In this document: positions 22,205 to 34,500 of the stretch, in pieces
Numbering within the stretch: position 1 is the stretch's first letter
Layout of the letters: every line of letters starts with the position of its first letter
Source: Liolophura sinensis
Taxonomy: Eukaryota; Mollusca; Polyplacophora; Chitonida; Chitonidae
Assembly: GCF_032854445.1 (NCBI RefSeq)
Contig: NC_088305.1
Coordinates: 12,529,606 to 12,593,605 of the forward strand
Reading direction: 5' to 3'
Length of the DNA stretch: 64,000 nucleotides
Notes under the pieces: generated by a model
Databases searched by the model: none
What the model was told of the DNA's origin: nothing
What the model saw: the letters and a program-made list of their open reading frames with translations, nothing else
Position numbers and translations under genes: made by a program

Positions 22205-25200
22205 AAACCTAAGCTGGGGTACGCTCTTAGGAGTAAGCTATTGTTAGTTGCTAATGGCAAGTTTCGTGGCTAAAGCGGCATAAGTTTGTTGAACACCTAT
22301 CTTTAAGACATGGTTTGATTTTATCAGCCTATTTAGAAAGACCCGGAAAACCTTATGTATTTTTTATCCATTGGGAGGTAATTTTAAAATGCTGGCCCTC
22401 TATGAATAGAACTTACAGTTTTGGCTAACTCTCAAGCCGAAAAACATCGATATCGTTTAAGATCTCGACTTTCCCTACATTCTATTTCCTAGAGACTAGT
22501 TGCCACTGTTGTGACATAACTTACATACTGCATACTCTAACAGACGAAGTCTGACCTCTCGTACTTTCACGTCTCAAAAACTAATCTCACGTTAGGTCAT
22601 AGTCGCTGCTGTGCAACAAGATGAGATAAATTCATAGCAGGCCTGTTGTTAGTGTCACATCTGAATTGTTCAGCTGCATGGAGAGCCTATACGAAAATAT
22701 TCCGTTGCTTTGGGGCAAGGCTATGGGATGAAAATCAGCAAATATGTCAAGGGTCAATGTCGCAAACTGTAAATAGAATTATAATCAGTTCGAATTTTTC
22801 GACTAGAAAATACAGCAGATATTTTGAAATGCACATATAATGGCATAATGCAGATTCAGTCCGAAGTCGGTCCGTTTATTGTTATCATGAGTTTCCCGTT
22901 CATGCTGTTCGTCTTTAATTATGATCGAAATAAACAAATGCATTTATACAAATATTCCGTGCACGCACACGTTAGTTGCTCGCTTATTCGGTGTTTGAGC
23001 TCTGGACAGTAAGCTTCAATACGTCATAAATGACAGGCTATACCACATGCGGCACGAGCACTGTCTACGGAAAGAGCGACCCTATTGCAAATGTCATGTT
23101 TATGGAAAGCAAGTTGTCTCGGACGAATTCCATTTGAAAACAACATAAACAGGCCTTTGTTAAACGTTTTTGCCAGCAAAAAGTCAATAGGCACCAAGAT
23201 CTCGACTACCGTCTGTACGGGCCTGTGCCGTAACCGCCACACATTCTAGCATCTCAAAGACAAGCACCCCATCTGAAATGAAGACTATGTAGGCAGGATT
23301 GAGGTTTTACAACATACTTTGTCATTGGGTGTGTGTACATATTATAATACTGTGTCGTCTTGTGGCATGGCGAGTCCATTGTTCCCAGAAAAATAGTGTT
23401 CGGACACTATCACTGAACGTCCGAAAACTAAGTCTTTGGCCTAGTAATAGTAGAAAAATTTTCTTCGTGGTAACCGACATATTTCCACACATATGGTGTG
23501 AATATACCCACATGATGTTTCAACAAACTAAAGGTTCTGACTAGATGCGTAATCATAGAATGCGGTCAAGGGGGTATAACTCCAGTATGCATGTTGTGTT
23601 TTGAGTAATTAACAACCAAAATATACTAAATTTGGTAAGAAGTAAAACTTTCGGTACCATTCATTATATTCAAACAAATGAATGCTCGAGAAAGCACTGA
23701 GGTGATTAATTTACCGAAGACTACGACCTACTAATGAATTGAATTAGTTTCCCCTGTCTGATGTATAAACCTACACAATCGAAAACGGCGTTACTCACCC
23801 TTTATAGTATCCAGGAGGGTGCGTACAGCTCCAAGTCAAAGAAATTCCAGGATAAATTAACCTATTTCCAGGAAGTATAAAACAAGTCCAGTCGTTGGAT
23901 GAAAGTAAATATATGTCCTATTAAACACAAAGCTGCAATATTCAACTTTTCAACAATTGGTTTCATTTCCATTGTTTATTACCATTTTCATTGTTTATTA
24001 CCACTTCTTTTGTTTATTACCATTTCCATAATAGCTCATCAAACATGTTTCATGTTTCCAAACTTCATGTCTCTGAAAAATCTTGATGGAAGAGGCCGAT
24101 TTTAAATAAAGTGTCACAACATTTTAAAGGCTTTTTCATGCAGAACTCAAATATGGCTTTGAGGATTCTTTTACAGCTTTCCTACAGTGCAAAACATTTA
24201 CGTTTCACGATTGGCATTTCGGGCCTTACTGAAAAGACTAAAGCACAGTGACGTCACCGATTCTTTTTGGCTGCTAAGCACATGTATGTTTTTCCACATC
24301 AAAATACAAATACAGATGTAGGTGTAGTATCAACTTGGTATATACTATTATGTTCATTCATGTAGAGCACTTAAATATGACAATCAAAGGAGGTTGAGGA
24401 GGTAAAAAGTCGCCCCAAAAACCTCATAAAAGCATTTTTTGGCATTTGGTTCACTGTAAAATTTGGAATCTGAAAAAATTGCCATTTAGATAATACGTAC
24501 TTCAATTAAAGGTGATCTGCTCTGTCTTTCCGTTTTGTTGTGTTTTTACTACCCATTTAATGATATACCTTAAAAGAAAAGTACACCCTCCCATGCATTA
24601 TATATCCACCAAAAGCTCTCAGGTTGTTGTTTTCAACTATGTACTCTGAAATTTTATGCATTTTTTTTTTGTAACCGAGTAAATCATGATCAAATGTTCG
24701 CCATATACATCGTTCTGGAGGCTGCCATCTTCGGGGAATTTCCCACGTTGTCTATGTCAAAAGGGATGTGGACCTCTTCAGCCCACTACGGTAAGAAACG
24801 GTTTGGCGTGATGCCGACGAATTCGGAAGATCGCTCTTCTGTGAGTAAAGTTGCAAATAATAGTTCAAATCGTGAACAAATATGGCGACATACGACGAAG
24901 AAAGTAATACCAGTTCTGATACAAGCAACAAAGAATCGAGTCAGGTTGGTCTAGAAGGCTACATGTTTGAGCTCAAACGAACCAATACGGGCAAAAACAA
25001 CGGCGAAAATACAAGCCAGTGAATAAGTGACACAGAGTACTTCAGGAAGGGCTGAAACAGAGCCGGAGATAAGACTTGTTGTCATGAGAGGAATCCATGC
25101 AGAGATCCCCTTCAAACACTGACGAGTTCAGGCACTGTTTATGAACTCGTGATCTGGCAATTTTCACCAGCTGACCACACATTTTCTTCGTCATGTTTGA

Positions 25201-26680
25201 TGATTATTACTGATAGTACATTGATAACGTGTAGGTAGATACTGTTATTATGGTCAGTCATCGATTACTTATGACATTGATATGAATATATGTAATCCGT
25301 GTCTCATTCAGCCAAGTATCGGACGCGATTTCTTTCTGTTTCGGGTGGGTGCATAATAAACTTGGACGAATGAGACGTAGGGTGAGGCGTGACACATTAT
25401 ACGGCAGACATTCCCGAAAGGGTGAGATAAGGTCTCTCAGCTCAGAAAACCTTCCACCATGTTTTGAGAACAAACACACAAAAACAGATCACTGAATGCG
25501 AAAGAATACTTTTCCAACCAACTTGTGATTCAGTGTACAAAGCATATTCATGTTCCTGTTGGTAGTCCATGCATGTTAAAAACGCAGCTGTCCTGTTTCT
25601 AATTTTTAAAAATGAATTTACGAAACACAGCCGACTGTTGAAAACTACTTCCCTTCACCAGAAGTATCTCTTCCTGGAAAAAAGCAAATAAGTATGACGA
25701 CAATTACACATAAATAAGATTTAGAATGAAAACATTTCTCACAGTTAATGTTCACACACTGTGTGCTGCATTTGTCTGAAAAGAGATGAAATGTAAAAGT
25801 GCTAATTTTTTCTGTATCAAAGTTTTGTGTAGGCCCTTGAAGAAAATATATACAGAATACATGTAGTGATTGCATCCAACTTGGCTACAGATGTAAATTT
25901 ATCAAACAGGTAGTTTAAAAAAAAATCTATCACCTCGGAATTAAGAGTATATTCATTGTGCCAACCAAGTTTCCCGAAGACGTAGTCAAAACTTAAGATT
26001 GTAAAAATAAAACCTTATCTTGAGACTACGCGCACAGAGCTTGGTCACATTAACAATCTGATAATTTTGAAAAGAAAACATCAGCATAAACTTGCCTACT
26101 TTAATTCAGTTTCATGAAGATGAAGTAGTAAATATAACCACTAAATTTCACACTCGGATTGGAATTAACATTAACACTTACCAGGACACCTCTTACCTCC
26201 ACACTTAGAATACATCGACTGACAGTTCAGTTTAAGCGTGAAAAATTCTTTGACTTTTTATTATCCATTCTAAACAGTACCCCCTGCCCACTACAGCATA
26301 GGCATTTTCTGCACTGTAAATATGAAAGTGTATTTTAAACAAGTACATTTTCATATCCAAAGATACTGGTAAAAACTACATAGGGTGCAGGTCTAAAGTG
26401 GGGAAAAAACACTGGTCTTCATTGCAAAATCAGTGAGAACGTAAGTGCAAAGTGTGAAAACTTTAAAAGATATTGTGTAAAAATTTACAGAAGCAGCATA
26501 ACTTTAGCAATAAATTCATAAACTTGAACTTTATAACAGTGTGAAAGGAGAAATCCTTTTTTGGGAGTAGCCACTGACAGGGCACTAGTAGCCTCAATAT
26601 TGCAGTCATATATACTTTTTTTTTATTTTGATTGCTGTTTTTCGCCACACTTAACACTATTTCCCTTAAGCCAGACTATA
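22205..26680. other. Intergenic, nothing firmly recognised
   Basis: About 4.5 kb of AT-rich DNA. 23955-24035 holds a degenerate 22-bp tandem (ttgtttattaccat three times). A 46-codon frame at 24882-25022 starts with ATG in an acidic context (MATYDEESNTSSDTSNKESS, later LEGYMFELKRT). Its style recalls the first exon of genes encoding YMFEP-type zinc-binding domains, but no cysteine block follows, so I make no gene call. Confidence 0.4.
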
Positions 26681-26689
26681 AAACATCAC

Positions 26690-27200
26690 TCAACTTTTGT
26701 TGACTCAACAATCAGTTGAATGCTGTTGAGGTAAGTTGAGTGTCCCGTCCACACTACAAATCATATGGGTCAACTTTGTCCAACACTGTAGACGTGAGTT
26801 GAACGATGTTCAGCTGTGGGGTTTTTTTTTTCGACAAATTGGAGGGAAGTCTCCATGTTTTCTCTTTAATGCATGAGACACAATGGCAAGCAGCCGGAAG
26901 AATCGTGTCGTGGGTTTATCGGCTGCGCTTTTGCCATGGCTGTTCGGCGTAGAAGACGTCTCAGCACGAGATGCAAAAATTATCTTTTCATTAACATTGG
27001 CTTGTTCCAGCATTTTTCTCTTTTGTCGCCATTTTGCCCAGGTCATGTGCTTTACGACGGTCACGTTATTTATACACGCCTGCTGATTGGCTACTTTCAC
27101 TAAACTTCACTCAACTTGCTGACAAAAAAAATACACAGGCACATTTCCGATTCAACTGCGTTGGATAGTGTTGAGTGTTGTTGAACGAAGCTGAAGCTCT
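26690..27200 (+). mobile_element. Possible short Harbinger-like or MITE element
   Basis: The segment is studded with gttgagtg/cactcaac motifs at both ends (26690-26760 and 27105-27190). Inside, ATG 26883 opens a 67-codon frame beginning MASSRKNRVVGLSAALLPWL, which resembles the start of Harbinger-type transposase genes as I remember them. Nothing of the catalytic core follows, so this would be an internally deleted non-autonomous copy. I could not define exact terminal repeats. Confidence 0.35.
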
Positions 27201-27444
27201 GCCATGATTATATCCCGACTGCATCGGATCCAGTGGTCGAGAGCATCGCCTGGAGCTGTCTGCAACTTGGATGGCTTCTCAGGTCTGTTCTCGTCCGCTA
27301 AGCCATGAGATGCTCTGTAAAAAAATCTCAGTTCAGTGAGAAGCACATGAAATAAACTAGTGTACCTGCAAACAAACTTCTTACAGTGATGTTCAAAAAT
27401 GTATATATAGGCCTACTTTTTACAGTAACACAATCCCTGATATA

Positions 27445-27588
27445 TTTAATTGATGTTTGCTCCAGACTATTTCACTTATATGTCGGCGACCAACATTACA
27501 GCTGGAGAAAACCAGAAAGATTACGGGGGAAACTGATGACAATATGCATGTTCTTGGCAGGTCTTTCTCACGTATGTCCGGAAAAATA
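27445..27588 (-). repeat. SINE family 1, inverted, strongly diverged
   Basis: Recognisable by ctatttcacttatatgtcgg, accaacattacagctgga and ggcaggtctttctcacgtat. Confidence 0.6.
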
Positions 27589-27611
27589 GCCAGCGTGAGT
27601 TGGACAACTTA

Positions 27612-27780
27612 TCAGCAGTCTTGGCGAAAACTAACCACACGGCTATTACACGCGCGCCTTTAGGTCTGTTGTGTCGTTAGTCAATACGCTATGTATCAGA
27701 TTAAAGCACACGCGTGTGATACTTGTGTGGAATGCATTCTAACTGCGGTAATAATGCGTGTGTGGTATGGTGGTCCCTTT
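27612..27780 (+). repeat. Direct repeat, copy 1 (partner 30128-30312)
   Basis: Both copies hold agtcttggc.aaaa, acacgcgcgcctttaggtct or gcgcgcctttaggtctgttg, cacacgcgtgtgatacttg and gaatgcattctaactg. Part of the mosaic around the piggyBac relic. Confidence 0.8.
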
Positions 27781-28012
27781 TTTGTTTCATTGTACATATA
27801 TGAAATGAAATGAGTGTACAACCAATAAGCATCAACTTCCCACATTCAGTCTTCTAGGACCGACAGTAAGAGGGCGGACTCAAAACTGATCTGCCAAGGA
27901 CGACTCCTACCATTTATCAGTTTGAACCCCAATACCTCTTTGGCAGCAGCGAAGTTTTCCTAGTGGACGAGTTGGGGCAAAATGAGAACTCGTTATACCC
28001 CCCGAGATTCCT
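27745..28012 (+). repeat. Long inverted repeat, left arm
   Basis: The complement of 34245-34500. Shared blocks include agggcggactcaaaactgat, ctgccaaggacgactcctac and ggggcaaaatgagaactcg. The arms are about 6.2 kb apart and enclose the piggyBac relic, so they may be the ends of a larger composite element or two elements in opposite orientation. Confidence 0.8.
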
Positions 28013-28611
28013 AAGGTTGCAGACCATCCAATACCCAAGTTTAATGAACTTCTTTTCATAGATGCTGATAGAACCATATCTAAGACCTCAACAAATCAGT
28101 CCAAATATAAGCGTCAAGTCTGACATTCATATACCATTCGTAGTCCGTAAAGGGCGTTCCAAGTGGATAATCGCAAGATTCATTTCCAAAACAACGTTTA
28201 ACACTAACTCCCAAAAACAAAGGTATGTAAGAAATTACACAAATAAGAAATAAAGCCGGTAACACACAAGAGAGAAGCGGTCATCAGTTTTCAATGATGC
28301 CGGGAAGACAATGAATATTCCAGGCATGAATTCCATATCAAAGTTCAAATTCGTAGTCCGTTAATGAGTTCCATGTCAAATAACAATTAAACAAGTATCT
28401 CAGTCGCGCTTTAATTGCAACTGTTCATAAAGGCATCATGCTGATGTAATTAGCATGGCTACCCTTACGGCCCCTAGCCCCAGGTTAAGCGGTATTAAAT
28501 CCAGTTTGAAAATGACGAGCGTTACAGACCTTAACCTATCAGATTGTGATTCAAAAGTAACGGACGATTACGTCTTTCCCGTTAATATGTAAAGATCTCA
28601 TGCTACAAGAG

Positions 28612-28735
28612 GCGCCATCTATGATGTTACACATGACATACAAGATAGACGGTTACACTGGGCAACCAGCGCCATCTATGTTGTTAAATACCGTGTACGT
28701 GATAGATATGTACATAGGAATAACAGCGCCGTCTA
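28612..28735 (-). repeat. 57-bp tandem array with CTCF-like motifs
   Basis: GCGCC(A/G)TCTA occurs at 28612, 28669 and 28726, exactly 57 bp apart, with shared flanks such as tatgatgtta or tatgttgtta. On the minus strand each reads TAGA(T/C)GGCGC, close to the conserved core of the insulator protein CTCF. Binding is inferred only. Confidence 0.6.
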
Positions 28736-28846
28736 TGTTTTACATTTTATTTAATTTATTGTTTAGCACGTTTATGACTTTGTCGGTGCACTCGTCAGAA
28801 GTCCGCATACGACTGTCCCCCTCAATGTCATGTACTTTAATGCTCT

Positions 28847-29176
28847 CTAGTGTCCGTGCTGTTCCAAGTCACTGGTTTTAGAATCGACCATATCTAATTC
28901 AGTGTTCAATCTTTTGATCTCATTCAGGCTTTTTTCGAGTTCATACGAAAGCTGTTTCACATCTTCTCTCAAGACATCGTTTTCCTTTTCAAGATTAAAT
29001 ATTCTAGACTCTTGTACTTCAATCAGAGTTGTTAACTTACCCATGATTTTTGCTTCCATATTAGTCAGATGCTCCAGCAGTTTCTCACCTGTCACGATGT
29101 TTTCGAGTTTACTCATTATCAAGCTGAGTTGCTCCCCCATGCAGGGCACTGGCTTATGGGGCGACAGAGGTTCCAT
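28847..29176 (-). pseudogene. Non-LTR retrotransposon ORF1-like coiled-coil fragment
   Basis: 109 codons from ATG 29174-29176. After a short N-end, residues 25-105 form a heptad-rich coiled coil (NLEKENDVLREDVKQLSYEL, then LEKSLNEIKRLNTELDMV) ending in DLEQHG and a stop. A coiled coil ending in Asp-Leu-Glu-Gln-(Tyr/His) is typical of L1-type ORF1 proteins and related nucleic-acid chaperones just before their RNA-binding domain. That domain is absent, so this is a truncated fragment or, less likely, a small host coiled-coil protein. Confidence 0.5.
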
Positions 29177-30125
29177 GACTGTTTTGGTGTCGGCTCGTTA
29201 AAACTGTTTTGCGAAGATATTTGTTTCCTCTTTTTCTGTGCCTTTAGCCTTGAAGTCAAAATGCAAGACCCTGATTACAGGTGTAAATCACACGGTGACA
29301 CACCCGCAACTCGCGACCGGCTGGTTGGCTTATGCTGCACTCTGGTCAAAGGCAGATCGTGCAGAGCGTGCCAATCATGTAAATCACATTTGGTTACTTC
29401 CCCACCATAGCCAGTTTCTGTAGGCTAAGTTTTACTAGTTCAAAACTAAAATCACCTTGTACTCTCACATATTTCTGCCCATAGTTGCAAGCACATCCTA
29501 TTTTACGTAAAAAATCCTTGAATAGGCTCAGCAGGCAAAAATGTAGGGAGTAAATCGCAATTTGACCGGAGAGGACCTTTCTGTGTCGTGCTACCTGTCC
29601 GCCATGTTCGTTCGTGCAAAGTCTACTTCGACAAAGTTAATGTTCTTCAAATCGACCAACATCCATTTTTCAAGAGATTATGACGCAATTAGGGGTGTGG
29701 GACTACTGTAAACATGTCAAAATGATCCCGTGGATTAGTCACATCTGACTGACTAATGCTATGTTAGTCAAATTGACGATGAAATATTTTTCTGTGTGGA
29801 AGAGTTATCAGTTCAAGGAAACAACATAATCATTTACATGAACTATTTTTGTCTTTCTTTCGTGTGGAGGCGATGAAGCCTAAACACTAAACTTTGGTCA
29901 TGCTTACCTGTACCGTTTGCCAAACAGGCATATGGCCGTCAATGATGGGAGAAGTCGCACAGTTGCTTCAGTCCGCCTAAAATCTTTGTCGGTGACCAGT
30001 TGTGGCCCAAGAACAAACACGATGAGAATCCGCACTCGGTAGGAAATTTTGTAAAGGTGGATAGTAGTTAGACTGTCTGTCGTTCGCCTTGTTTTTTTCT
30101 TCTGCCTGATTACGGTACAAGTTGT
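29177..30125. other. Intergenic, nothing recognised
   Basis: No supported gene. It may be part of the composite transposon region, but I saw no shared repeat here. Confidence 0.4.
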
Positions 30126-30127
30126 TA

Positions 30128-30312
30128 GTAGTCTTGGCCAAAAATAACCATACGGGTATTACACGCGTGTGGAACGCGCGCCTTTAGGTCTGTTGAGTGG
30201 TTAGTCAAATTTTTATATGTTCTGTTTCAGAGCAAACCACACGCGTGTGATACTTGGGCGGAATGCATTCTAACTGTGGTAGTAATGCGCGTGGTATAGT
30301 GGTCACGTTTTT
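30128..30312 (+). repeat. Direct repeat, copy 2 (partner 27612-27780)
   Basis: Same block order as the partner, with an extra cgtgtggaa before gcgcgcctttaggtctgttg. Confidence 0.8.
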
Positions 30313-30780
30313 GATTCTGGCGCAATTGAATTTCTCACATGTACATATATTATAATTAAAATGATGCGGATTTTGTCAGAAACTTAACAAAAAATGTATC
30401 CTTGAAGTGTTTTGCAACATCACATGGCAAAGGGGGATGGGAGTGGTGAACGATATTGGAAGAGGGGAGGTAGTGATTGGGGTAGGTAAAAATTTTAGTT
30501 CTAGCAAGAACTGTAATGTAGTTATTCAAAGCACTGAGGATTTCGCCTCTCTGGCTTCAAAGCGAATGGTAGCCACCACTGTTTTTCATGTGTCGTAAAA
30601 TGAGACAGATGAGATAGGTGAGATAGGTAATGCCCAAAACCCATGGGAGTATATCGCAGGAGTTCAGTACCAGATAAACAGAAAGTACATGTGGCCAGAC
30701 GCCTTTCGGAAGAGGGTTTATCACGTATATTAATTATCTGGAACTTCTCTGGGCAAGCAGATGTTGACATAACTTTAAAG

Positions 30781-31435
30781 TTAGGCAGGGGTGTGGAAAG
30801 AAAAAATGCCCCAAAACAGGTTGGCGATATGCGTATGATGGGAGAAATCGCTCCAGTGAAAGCTGTTCAGGTCCTTATCAGTCACGGCAAGATCAGGATG
30901 TGGCGCTTTGTGAAAATTTCCAGCTAGGCCAGACAAAATTTTGTACCGCCCGTCTTTCAAGGAAATTCGCCCCAGAAGTCAAACGCTGACGTGCGCAATT
31001 CATTTTCCAGGGCTTCTTGTGCAAGTGTAAATGTACTTCTTGTCAAAACCAATAGTTGAGCTCGAGTAATAACTATCAGTGGGAAGATGGGTTTAAAAAA
31101 AAACGAAAGTTTCAGTCATGGATTATGATGTTGTCTGCATGTTTATTGACACCAGTCACACGTGTCACGCGAAGGTCACATACGTAGCACAGAATCACTT
31201 CACCTGGGAGAAAAATGTAAAGTGTGGATAGATATTTTACTGCTGTTTCATGCCAACTAATTGATGAAAAGATTTATCATCGCAATACACACGTTTTTCA
31301 ATGGATACGCATCATTATTTTATTTTGTGGGTCACACACAGAACGTCGGTTTTTTATCCGTTTTAATAGTTATTGGAAGACTATTTAAAAGAATTTACCT
31401 TATAAAGATGAGAAACTCATACTGTAAAGTAAAAA
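30781..31435 (+). repeat. Direct repeat next to piggyBac ORF (partner 34499-35168)
   Basis: 655 bp from ttaggcaggggtgtggaaag to aagtaaaaatg. Shared blocks include taccgcccgtctttcaagga, tagatattttactgctgttt and gatgaaaagatttatcatcg. The similarity stops at the ATG of the piggyBac frame, so this is probably its upstream region. Confidence 0.85.
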
Positions 31436-32147
31436 TGAAAAAAGGCTATACAGCGGAGGACTTGGCAAATTATATCGTCCTTGCCGATTCAGATGTGACT
31501 GAAGACGGCACCTGCACATCATCAGATAAAGAATCGATTCCACTCTGTGAATTAAGGAACAGATTACACTTTATCGGCGGAGGTGATGGTCAGAGTCAAC
31601 GGAGTGATCAAAATGGCGGCCGTCGATGTTTACCTTCTTGGTCTGGGACTCTGACACCAGTGACAACCGATCTATTTGACCCGACAGTAGGCTCATTTGT
31701 GACATTAGATGCCGAAAAAACGGACATTGATTTCCTGGACTTAATCTGGACAACAGATTTTTATACTTCATTAACGGAACAAACCAACCTGTACGCCCGG
31801 CAGTGTCAAGTGAATAAACCGGACAGCCAGTGGTTTGACGTGATCGTATTTGAAATGAAGGCCTTTTCAGGTCTTCACATTTTGATATCTTTCCTACAGC
31901 TGCCAACTTACAAGGATTACTGGTCAACTAATCCAGTGTTTGGAATTCTCTCCATTCCTCTCATCACGTCAAGGATCAGGTTTGAGAAAATCTTGCAGTA
32001 TTTCCATTGTAATGATAACACAATTAACCCAGAGATAGGAAAGCCGGGTCAAGACAAACTGCATCCCATCCGTCTAGTTTTGGAAATCGTGCAAACGAAT
32101 TTGAAAGCTAATTACAATTTGCACTGTGATTTTTTCAAAACTGTGAC

Positions 32148-32477
32148 GATCGTCCGCTTCGGGACCGGTAGATCCAGGATCAATCCTTGATCGAGTCACA
32201 CCTATGACTTCAAAAGAGGAAGTTGTAACTTCTTCGCTTGGCGTTCAGCATGAAGGTGATAGTGCAACGACTGGTTGACCCGTATCAGTATAATGGCTCG
32301 GGCGGGGCGGCTTACTTGCCTAAATAAAGCAGCACTAAATAAAAGAGCGGTGGAAATCCGTCCTGCGACAAGGAGGCACATTACACGTACATGCACCCTA
32401 ATGATTCCTTCGTCGTCATATGACTGAAAAATTGTTAAGTACGACGTTAAGCCCCAAGCACTCACTCACTCACTCAC
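32148..32477 (+). repeat. SINE family 3, inserted in the piggyBac ORF, with 13-bp target duplication
   Basis: tcaaaactgtgac at 32135-32147 is repeated at 32478-32490. The body reads ctaccggtcc-type sequence (gggaccggtagatccaggat), then cagcatgaaggtgatagtgc, tccgtcctgcgacaaggagg and gttaagtacgacgttaagcc, and ends in an (ACTC)n tail. The tRNA-like head is 5' truncated. A copy with the head is at 46972-47056. Confidence 0.9.
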
Positions 32478-33309
32478 TCAAAACTGTGACTATCGACTAA
32501 GCAATCATAGTCTTTAGGGGTCGACTCAAGTTACCTACCGTATTTGCAGGCGATCAAGGTGTGGGGACTTGCGGACATCACAAATGGATATGTGTACGAG
32601 ATGCAGATATATACAGGGAAAAGTGAAGCGCGTCGTACGGAAAATGGTCTGGCGTCGAGAGTTGTTACAGATCTGATAATAGATCTAGTAGGAAAAAATT
32701 ACCATGTCTATACGGATAATTATCTCACCAGTCTATCTTTGTTTACCAGTTTACTGACTGACAAAATTTATGCAGCTGGGACAGTACGTACGAATCGTAA
32801 AAGATGACCACAGCAACTTTACCCAAGGTGTTCGTCAAAAAAAGACAAAGGTCTTAGCAAGTCACTTCAAGATGGAAACCTAGTCGCCACCTGCTGCACA
32901 GACAGTCGACAAGTAAATTTCCTTAGCACAAATTCTGACCCAACTATTGCTGTACAATGAAGCGGAAACAGAAAGATGTTTCCAGATTAGATGAACTAGC
33001 TTCCCAGGTTGTGAAATATTATTCAGATCACATGAACGATGTAGATCATGAGAATCAGCTTAGAATGCAGTATCCAACTTGTCGACGGGCTAGGAAGTAT
33101 TGTAAATACATATTTTGGTTTCTTATTGACAGAAATATTTCTTGTGCTTATATCTGAATGAAAGAATCCCCCCCTCCCCAATCACCAGCTAAAATCAACA
33201 ACAGGTCAACAAAGATTACACTCAGCTCGACTCCCACAAATCTTTTGCTATTGCCTTCGTTAGTAATTATTGTCAGAAAAGGCGCTACCAACTGACCACG
33301 AATGATGAA

Positions 33310-33480
33310 ATGGGAAGATCGCACTGGCCAGTTGTGATGCAAAGAGCCAGGAGATGCAAACAATGTTTGAAATCCAAAATCAGAAAACAGTCCACCTATG
33401 TTTGCAGAATTTGTGAAGTAAACCTCTGCGTAACATGTTTTGAATCTGCGTTATCATACATCAGTGTCCAAGTCTCCTGA
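33310..33480 (+). pseudogene. piggyBac C-terminal Cys-rich finger remnant
   Basis: A 56-codon frame from ATG 33310 to TGA 33478-33480. Three Cys-x-x-Cys pairs (CKQC, CRIC, CVTC) sit in RRCKQCLKSKIRKQSTY, VCRICEVNLCVTCFE. This is the zinc finger that closes many piggyBac transposases and binds the element's ends. It is separated from the catalytic part by frame breaks. Confidence 0.7.
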
Positions 33481-33898
33481 AGAATAACCAACTGATACTC
33501 ATGCAACTGTACATATAAACTGGACATTTCTTACGAAACCCTGGTAAAAGTTAAAAAAAGAAAGGTAGAACTATGAAAAAAACCCAACTATACTTGAACA
33601 CTGACAGTGCCAGAGTCTGAAAAGATGTGCCCGATGTCAATTTATTTGCAGATAATTGTATAAAAAGTGAGATTTCATTGTTATATTATTGTAATACCAC
33701 CTGTAAAACTGAAGACTAGCTGAAGGTGAATTGAAAAAGGCAAATCAATGTGAAAGTTGCCATGCAAAACTTATGCTGTGAGATTTGACCTCCTTTCTGG
33801 CATGGCTGGGACAGCTGACTCTAGCCTAGGCTGATAGTAGCCTACTAGCAGCCAGTCCGCATAGCAGTAGCTAATGATTTAATTCTTACCGTTGAACA

Positions 33899-34061
33899 TA
33901 ATGGTGAAATCGCCATGCGGGTAAACTGTCTTCGTTCGTGTGTTTTTGTTTTGGTTTTATGTAACAAAATACGATTTGACGGAGCCCTTTAATAAAAGTA
34001 TTGCTCCAAGAAGTGAGTTGTCACCCGTTAGAATTATTACAGACACTTTTTTGACAACATA
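33899..34061 (+). repeat. Direct repeat (partner 35251-35410)
   Basis: Shares cgccatgcgggtaaactgtc, ttcgttcgt.tgtttttgtt and gaagtgagttgtcacccgtt with the partner. It ends where the 38-bp array begins. Confidence 0.85.
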
Positions 34062-34224
34062 GAGGGCGCTAAAATTATTGGACACTTTTGAACAACATAG
34101 GGGGCGCTAAAATTATTAGACACTTTTGGACAACATAGATGGCGCTAATTTTTTTGAATACCAAATTACACTGTAATCCAAATGCGGCGTAACCCGCTAC
34201 AACTTACCAATATAGATGGCGCGA
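34052..34224 (+). repeat. 38-bp tandem array with CTCF-like motifs
   Basis: TAGAGGGCGCTA (34060), TAGGGGGCGCTA (34098) and TAGATGGCGCTA (34136) are exactly 38 bp apart within a unit like acacttttgaacaacatag. A fourth, TAGATGGCGCGA, is at 34213. The core TAGGGGGCGCTA equals the best known CTCF core. Orientation is opposite to the 28.6-kb array. Confidence 0.65.
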
Positions 34225-34244
34225 CTAACTTGAAATTTGTATAA

Positions 34245-34500
34245 CCAGTTCTCATTTTGCCCCAACGCATACATTATGAAAACTTCGATCCTGCCTAAGA
34301 GGGATGGGGGTTCAAACTGTGAAATGGTAGGAGTCGTCCTTGGCAGATCAGTTTTGAGTCCACCCTCTTACCGTCGGCCCTGAAACACTGAGTGTGGGAA
34401 CTGACACTTATTGATTGTATTCTCATTTCGTTTTATTTTACACAAGTACAGTACAACAACAAAAGTGACCATCATACCACACGCATTACTACCGCAGTTT
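34245..34500 (-). repeat. Long inverted repeat, right arm
   Basis: Pairs with 27745-28012. Reads agttctcattttgccccaac, gtaggagtcgtccttggcag and ccatcataccacacgcatta on the plus strand, then runs straight into the direct repeat at 34499. Confidence 0.8.

Larger units (their letters stand above)
31435..33480 (+). pseudogene. piggyBac-type transposase, dead, split by a SINE
   Basis: A DDD transposase of the piggyBac (DDE_Tnp_1_7) type. The frame runs from ATG 31435 (MKKGYTAEDLANYI) to 32147, with family blocks FEKILQYFHCNDN and HPIRLVLEIVQTNL. A SINE interrupts it at 32148-32477. Coding resumes at 32478: TVTID holds the first catalytic Asp and is followed at once by TAA where relatives have Glu. 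Then come KVWGLADITNGYVYEMQIYT, YHVYTDNYLTSL with the second Asp, GTVRTNRKR and a stop at 32805. The next blocks (NLVAT, FLSTNSDPTI, then MKRKQKDVSRL, NDVDHENQL with the third Asp, and KYIFWFLIDRN) are in shifted frames up to 33157. A terminal Cys finger is at 33310-33480. Confidence 0.85.

Noticed and set aside
31261-31434. N-terminal extension of the piggyBac frame
   Set aside because: This part belongs to the direct repeat also found at 34499-35168, where no transposase follows. Protein similarity starts after ATG 31435.
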